Source of the DNA: Bacteroides sp. | GTDB taxonomy: Bacteria; Bacteroidota; Bacteroidia; Bacteroidales; Bacteroidaceae | Assembly: GCA_019416685.1 (NCBI GenBank) | Contig: DXWV01000059.1 | Coordinates: forward strand, 146,872-210,871 | Direction: 5' to 3' | DNA length: 64,000 bases | Part shown: positions 61,757-64,000 of the stretch, piece by piece | How the letters are laid out: the number at the start of each line of letters is the position of its first letter | Numbering within the stretch: the first letter of the stretch is position 1 | The notes under the pieces: model-generated | Seen by the model: the letters and a program-made list of their open reading frames with translations, nothing else | What the model was told of the DNA's origin: nothing | Databases searched by the model: none | Position numbers and translations under genes: made by a program

Positions 61757-62704
61757 TCAGCCTTTCTTTTCTTGACGATATTTAATATTACGCGGGTGAT
61801 GCTCTATTATTTCACTCCGCAACATGTTTCGGTCAATGTGGGTATATATCTCTGTAGTAGCGATGGATTCATGACCAAGCATACATTGAATTGCTCGTAA
61901 ATTGGCTCCTCCTTCCAACAAATGAGTGGCAAATGAATGGCGAAATGTATGTGGACTGATGTTCTTGGTGATACCGCTTATCTGTGCCAGTTCCTTGATG
62001 AGATGGAAGACCATAATACGGGATATGTTTTTACCCCATCGGGCCAGAAAAACGAAGTCTTCATACTCTTTTTTTATTTTCCCCCGGTTCCGGTCAATAA
62101 AATATAGTTGTATCTCTTTGATAGCTCGTGGAGAAATCGGTACCAGGCGTTGTTTGCTGCCTTTACCTTCTACTTTGATAAAACCCTCATCAAAATAAAG
62201 GTCGGAAAGCTTTAAGTTGGTCAGCTCGGATACGCGTAAACCGCAGCTATACAAGGTCTCAAGCATGGCACGATTACGCTGGCCTTCGTTTTTGCTAAGG
62301 TCTATGGTTGAAATAATGGTATCAATTTCTTCAACTGTCAGTACCTCCGGTATTTTAAAGCCGATTTTGGGGCCTTCAAGCAGTTCGCTCGGGTCAGCTT
62401 CTATATAATCGGCCATAATGAGAAAGTGAAAGAAAGATTTGATGCCTGAAATGATCCGTGCCTGCGAACGTGGGTGAATGCCAATATCATGGAGCCCGGC
62501 AGAGAAGCGTTCCAGGTCGTTCAGGGAAACATTCAGAACTCCGGTGTTCTCTGTTTGCAGGAAGTTGAGTAACTTACTCAGATCAGTCATATAAGCATCC
62601 AGCGTATTTTTAGCCAGAGACTTCTCCAACTTCAGATATTGTTGATACTTTTTGATTATCTGTTCTTGTGTATCCTTCTTCTCGGTTTTTTCGTTTATTT
62701 TCAT
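61757..62704 (-). CDS. xerD: Tyrosine recombinase XerD
   Basis: A 315-aa site-specific recombinase resolving chromosome dimers at dif with XerC. An N-terminal SAM-like domain (about 15-105) precedes the catalytic domain. R in YSCGLRVSELTNL, K in KGSKQRLVP, HxxR in HTFRHSFATHLL, H in LGHESIATTEIYTHID, and the final Tyr nucleophile in IYTH are all present. There is no phage or transposon context, and the neighbour aroQ is a housekeeping gene, so this is the chromosomal enzyme and not a mobile-element integrase. Confidence 0.92.
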   Translation of the reverse strand: MKINEKTEKKDTQEQIIKKYQQYLKLEKSLAKNTLDAYMTDLSKLLNFLQTENTGVLNVSLNDLERFSAGLHDIGIHPRSQARIISGIKSFFHFLIMADYIEADPSELLEGPKIGFKIPEVLTVEEIDTIISTIDLSKNEGQRNRAMLETLYSCGLRVSELTNLKLSDLYFDEGFIKVEGKGSKQRLVPISPRAIKEIQLYFIDRNRGKIKKEYEDFVFLARWGKNISRIMVFHLIKELAQISGITKNISPHTFRHSFATHLLEGGANLRAIQCMLGHESIATTEIYTHIDRNMLRSEIIEHHPRNIKYRQEKKG

Positions 62705-62763
62705 TTCTTTTTTTTACCTTTGCTCCGTGAAGATAGGCTGCGCCTCAGCAAAATACAAATAAA

Positions 62764-62795
62764 TTTGCTTCTACATTCGGTTTGCGCTATCTTTG
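62764..62795 (+). promoter_or_regulatory. aroQ promoter (consensus Bacteroides -33/-7)
   Basis: TTTG (62764-62767) and TATCTTTG (62788-62795) with a 20-base spacer, the consensus arrangement. It lies 54 bases before the aroQ start. A second TAnnTTTG (TACCTTTG, 62715-62722) lies further upstream without a -33 match. Confidence 0.8.
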
Positions 62796-62849
62796 CACCT
62801 TGAAATAATATTTCCGAGACAAAGGTATTAAAATTAGTAGGATTGTGTT

Positions 62850-63266
62850 ATGAGGATACAAATTATTAATGGCCCCAATATTAATCTGCTGGGCAAGCGT
62901 GAACCTTCCATATATGGGAGTGTTACATTTGAAGACTATCTGGCCGAACTTCGCGAAGCATATAAGGATATAGAAATAAACTATTTTCAATCGAATATTG
63001 AAGGAGAGCTGATTGACTGCATCCAGCAGGCGGGTTTTGAATCTGATGGTATTATTTTGAATGCAGGGGCTTATACACATACGTCTATTGCTTTACAGGA
63101 TGCTATTCGCGCGGTGACCGCTCCGGTAATTGAAGTACATATCTCTAATGTGCACAGTCGTGAAGATTTTCGTCATGTGTCTATGATTGCTTGTGCCTGT
63201 AAAGGAGTTATTTGTGGTTTCGGGCTCAATTCATACCGTCTGGCTCTTGAGGCTTTGAAATGGTAA
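62850..63266 (+). CDS. aroQ: 3-dehydroquinate dehydratase, type II
   Basis: A 138-aa cytoplasmic enzyme of the shikimate pathway. IINGPNINLLGKREPSIYG (with the catalytic Tyr), FQSNIEGELIDCIQQA, NAGAYTHTSIALQDAI and VHISNVHSREDFRHVS (catalytic His) are the four signature blocks. Length is normal for a dodecameric type II enzyme. It diverges from xerD and precedes pyk by 96 bases. Confidence 0.95.
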   Translation: MRIQIINGPNINLLGKREPSIYGSVTFEDYLAELREAYKDIEINYFQSNIEGELIDCIQQAGFESDGIILNAGAYTHTSIALQDAIRAVTAPVIEVHISNVHSREDFRHVSMIACACKGVICGFGLNSYRLALEALKW

Positions 63267-63362
63267 TGTGAGAATTAAAATAGATTCATATAATTAATGT
63301 GTAAATAAGCCGGAGGATAATTGGCATATTGGCACATTATCAAAATTAAATAATTATTTAAG

Positions 63363-64000
63363 ATGTTACTGAAACAGACTAAAATCGTAGCTTCCATCTC
63401 AGACAGACGCTGCGACGTAGACTTTATAAAACAGTTGTTTGATGCCGGGATGAACGTTGTTCGTATGAATACCGCACACGCCAGCCGTGAAGGTTTTGAA
63501 GCTTTGATAGCTAATGTACGTACCGTTTCCAACCGTATTGCCATCCTGATGGATACCAAAGGACCGGAAGTACGAACGACTGCTAATGCCGAACCTATTC
63601 CTTTTCAGATTGGTGAAAAAGTGAAGATTGTTGGTAACCCTGATCTGGAAACAACCCGCGAGTGTATTGCTGTTTCATATCCCAATTTTGTACATGACCT
63701 GAATATCGGTGGAACGATTCTTATCGATGATGGTGATCTTGAACTTCGTGTGATTGATAAAACAAGTGACTATTTACTTTGTGAAGTACAGAATGAAGCT
63801 GTCTTGGGGAGTCGTAAAAGTGTGAATGTGCCGGGTGTACGAATTAATTTGCCTTCGTTGACAGAAAAAGACCGCAATAATATATTGTATGCTATTGAGA
63901 AGGATATTGATTTTATAGCACATTCGTTTGTACGTAACAAACAGGATGTACTTGATATTCGTACCATTCTTGATGAACATAATAGTGATATTAAAATTAT
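63363..64000 (+). CDS. pyk: Pyruvate kinase, N-terminal part (cut by window edge)
   Basis: The 5' part (212 codons) of a pyruvate kinase gene, which makes pyruvate and ATP from phosphoenolpyruvate and ADP. KIVASISDRRCDVDFIKQLFDAGMNVVRMNTAHAS and AILMDTKGPEVRT are the opening barrel and the ADP/metal blocks, followed by the B domain (about 70-165, with ILIDDGDLELRV) and INLPSLTEKDRNNILYAIEKDIDFIAHSFVR. The canonical MNxSH is MNTAH here. It runs off the right edge. No TAnnTTTG box was seen in the 96 bases after aroQ, so it may share that promoter. Confidence 0.95.
   Translation, partial: MLLKQTKIVASISDRRCDVDFIKQLFDAGMNVVRMNTAHASREGFEALIANVRTVSNRIAILMDTKGPEVRTTANAEPIPFQIGEKVKIVGNPDLETTRECIAVSYPNFVHDLNIGGTILIDDGDLELRVIDKTSDYLLCEVQNEAVLGSRKSVNVPGVRINLPSLTEKDRNNILYAIEKDIDFIAHSFVRNKQDVLDIRTILDEHNSDIKI

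Noticed and set aside
61757..62704. Mobile-element integrase
   Set aside because: Sequence and neighbours fit chromosomal XerD; there is no att repeat, tRNA or phage gene nearby.

Overview
This window is chromosomal DNA from a gut Bacteroides (phylum Bacteroidota). The evidence is a long run of secreted glycoside hydrolases, many short signal or lipoprotein leaders, DUF4369/TlpA and DUF4491-type proteins, a xerD/aroQ/pyk neighbourhood, and repeated matches to the Bacteroides promoter (-33 TTTG, -7 TAnnTTTG). I cannot assign a species from the sequence alone.

Region 1 (1-21193, all minus strand) is the downstream part of a polysaccharide utilization locus. Reading from the promoter end it holds a GH76-like lipoprotein, GH105, GH97, GH67 alpha-glucuronidase, an unassigned 641-aa secreted protein, a GH2, a secreted FAD oxidoreductase, a SASA-type acetylesterase, two SGNH esterases (one with carbohydrate-binding-type domains), a 1505-aa multidomain GH2 beta-galactosidase, and a cut-off secreted protein at the left edge. 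Uronate-active enzymes and three esterases point to an acetylated, uronic-acid-decorated heteropolysaccharide. No susC/susD pair or regulator is in the window; they may lie to the left.

Region 2 (21683-34003) is mostly housekeeping: a Ca2+/Na+ antiporter divergent from an MscS channel, a 512-bp gap with a GC-rich 22-bp tandem repeat and a long inverted repeat, a five-gene operon (M50 protease, VanX-like dipeptidase, outer membrane barrel, lipoprotein, methyltransferase), a CAT-anticodon tRNA with a textbook promoter and terminator, an Lrp regulator, two FKBP isomerases, and an overlapping sirtuin/AlkZ-like pair.

Region 3 (34042-46047) is a surface-polysaccharide cluster. The UDP-ManNAcA genes wecC-wecB read rightward between two leftward glycosyltransferase blocks. 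The right-hand block begins with metG and a Wzx-type flippase.

Region 4 (46048-57145) holds an ADP-forming acetate-CoA ligase behind a promoter region with four 23-bp-spaced dyads, a 35-bp perfect inverted repeat, then an Rhs cassette: a coiled-coil secreted protein, a mini YD-repeat protein with a sorting-type tail, a 2059-aa SpvB/FG-GAP/Rhs protein with a possible permuted papain-like C-terminal domain, and an AT-rich secreted protein that could be its immunity partner.

Region 5 (57222-64000) is core: a ComM/YifB ATPase, a TlpA-like lipoprotein, a large TPR lipoprotein, xerD, aroQ with a perfect Bacteroides promoter, and the 5' part of pyk. The best candidates for new biology are the Rhs cassette with its satellites, the unassigned PUL enzyme and oxidoreductase, and the two four-copy dyad repeat arrays.
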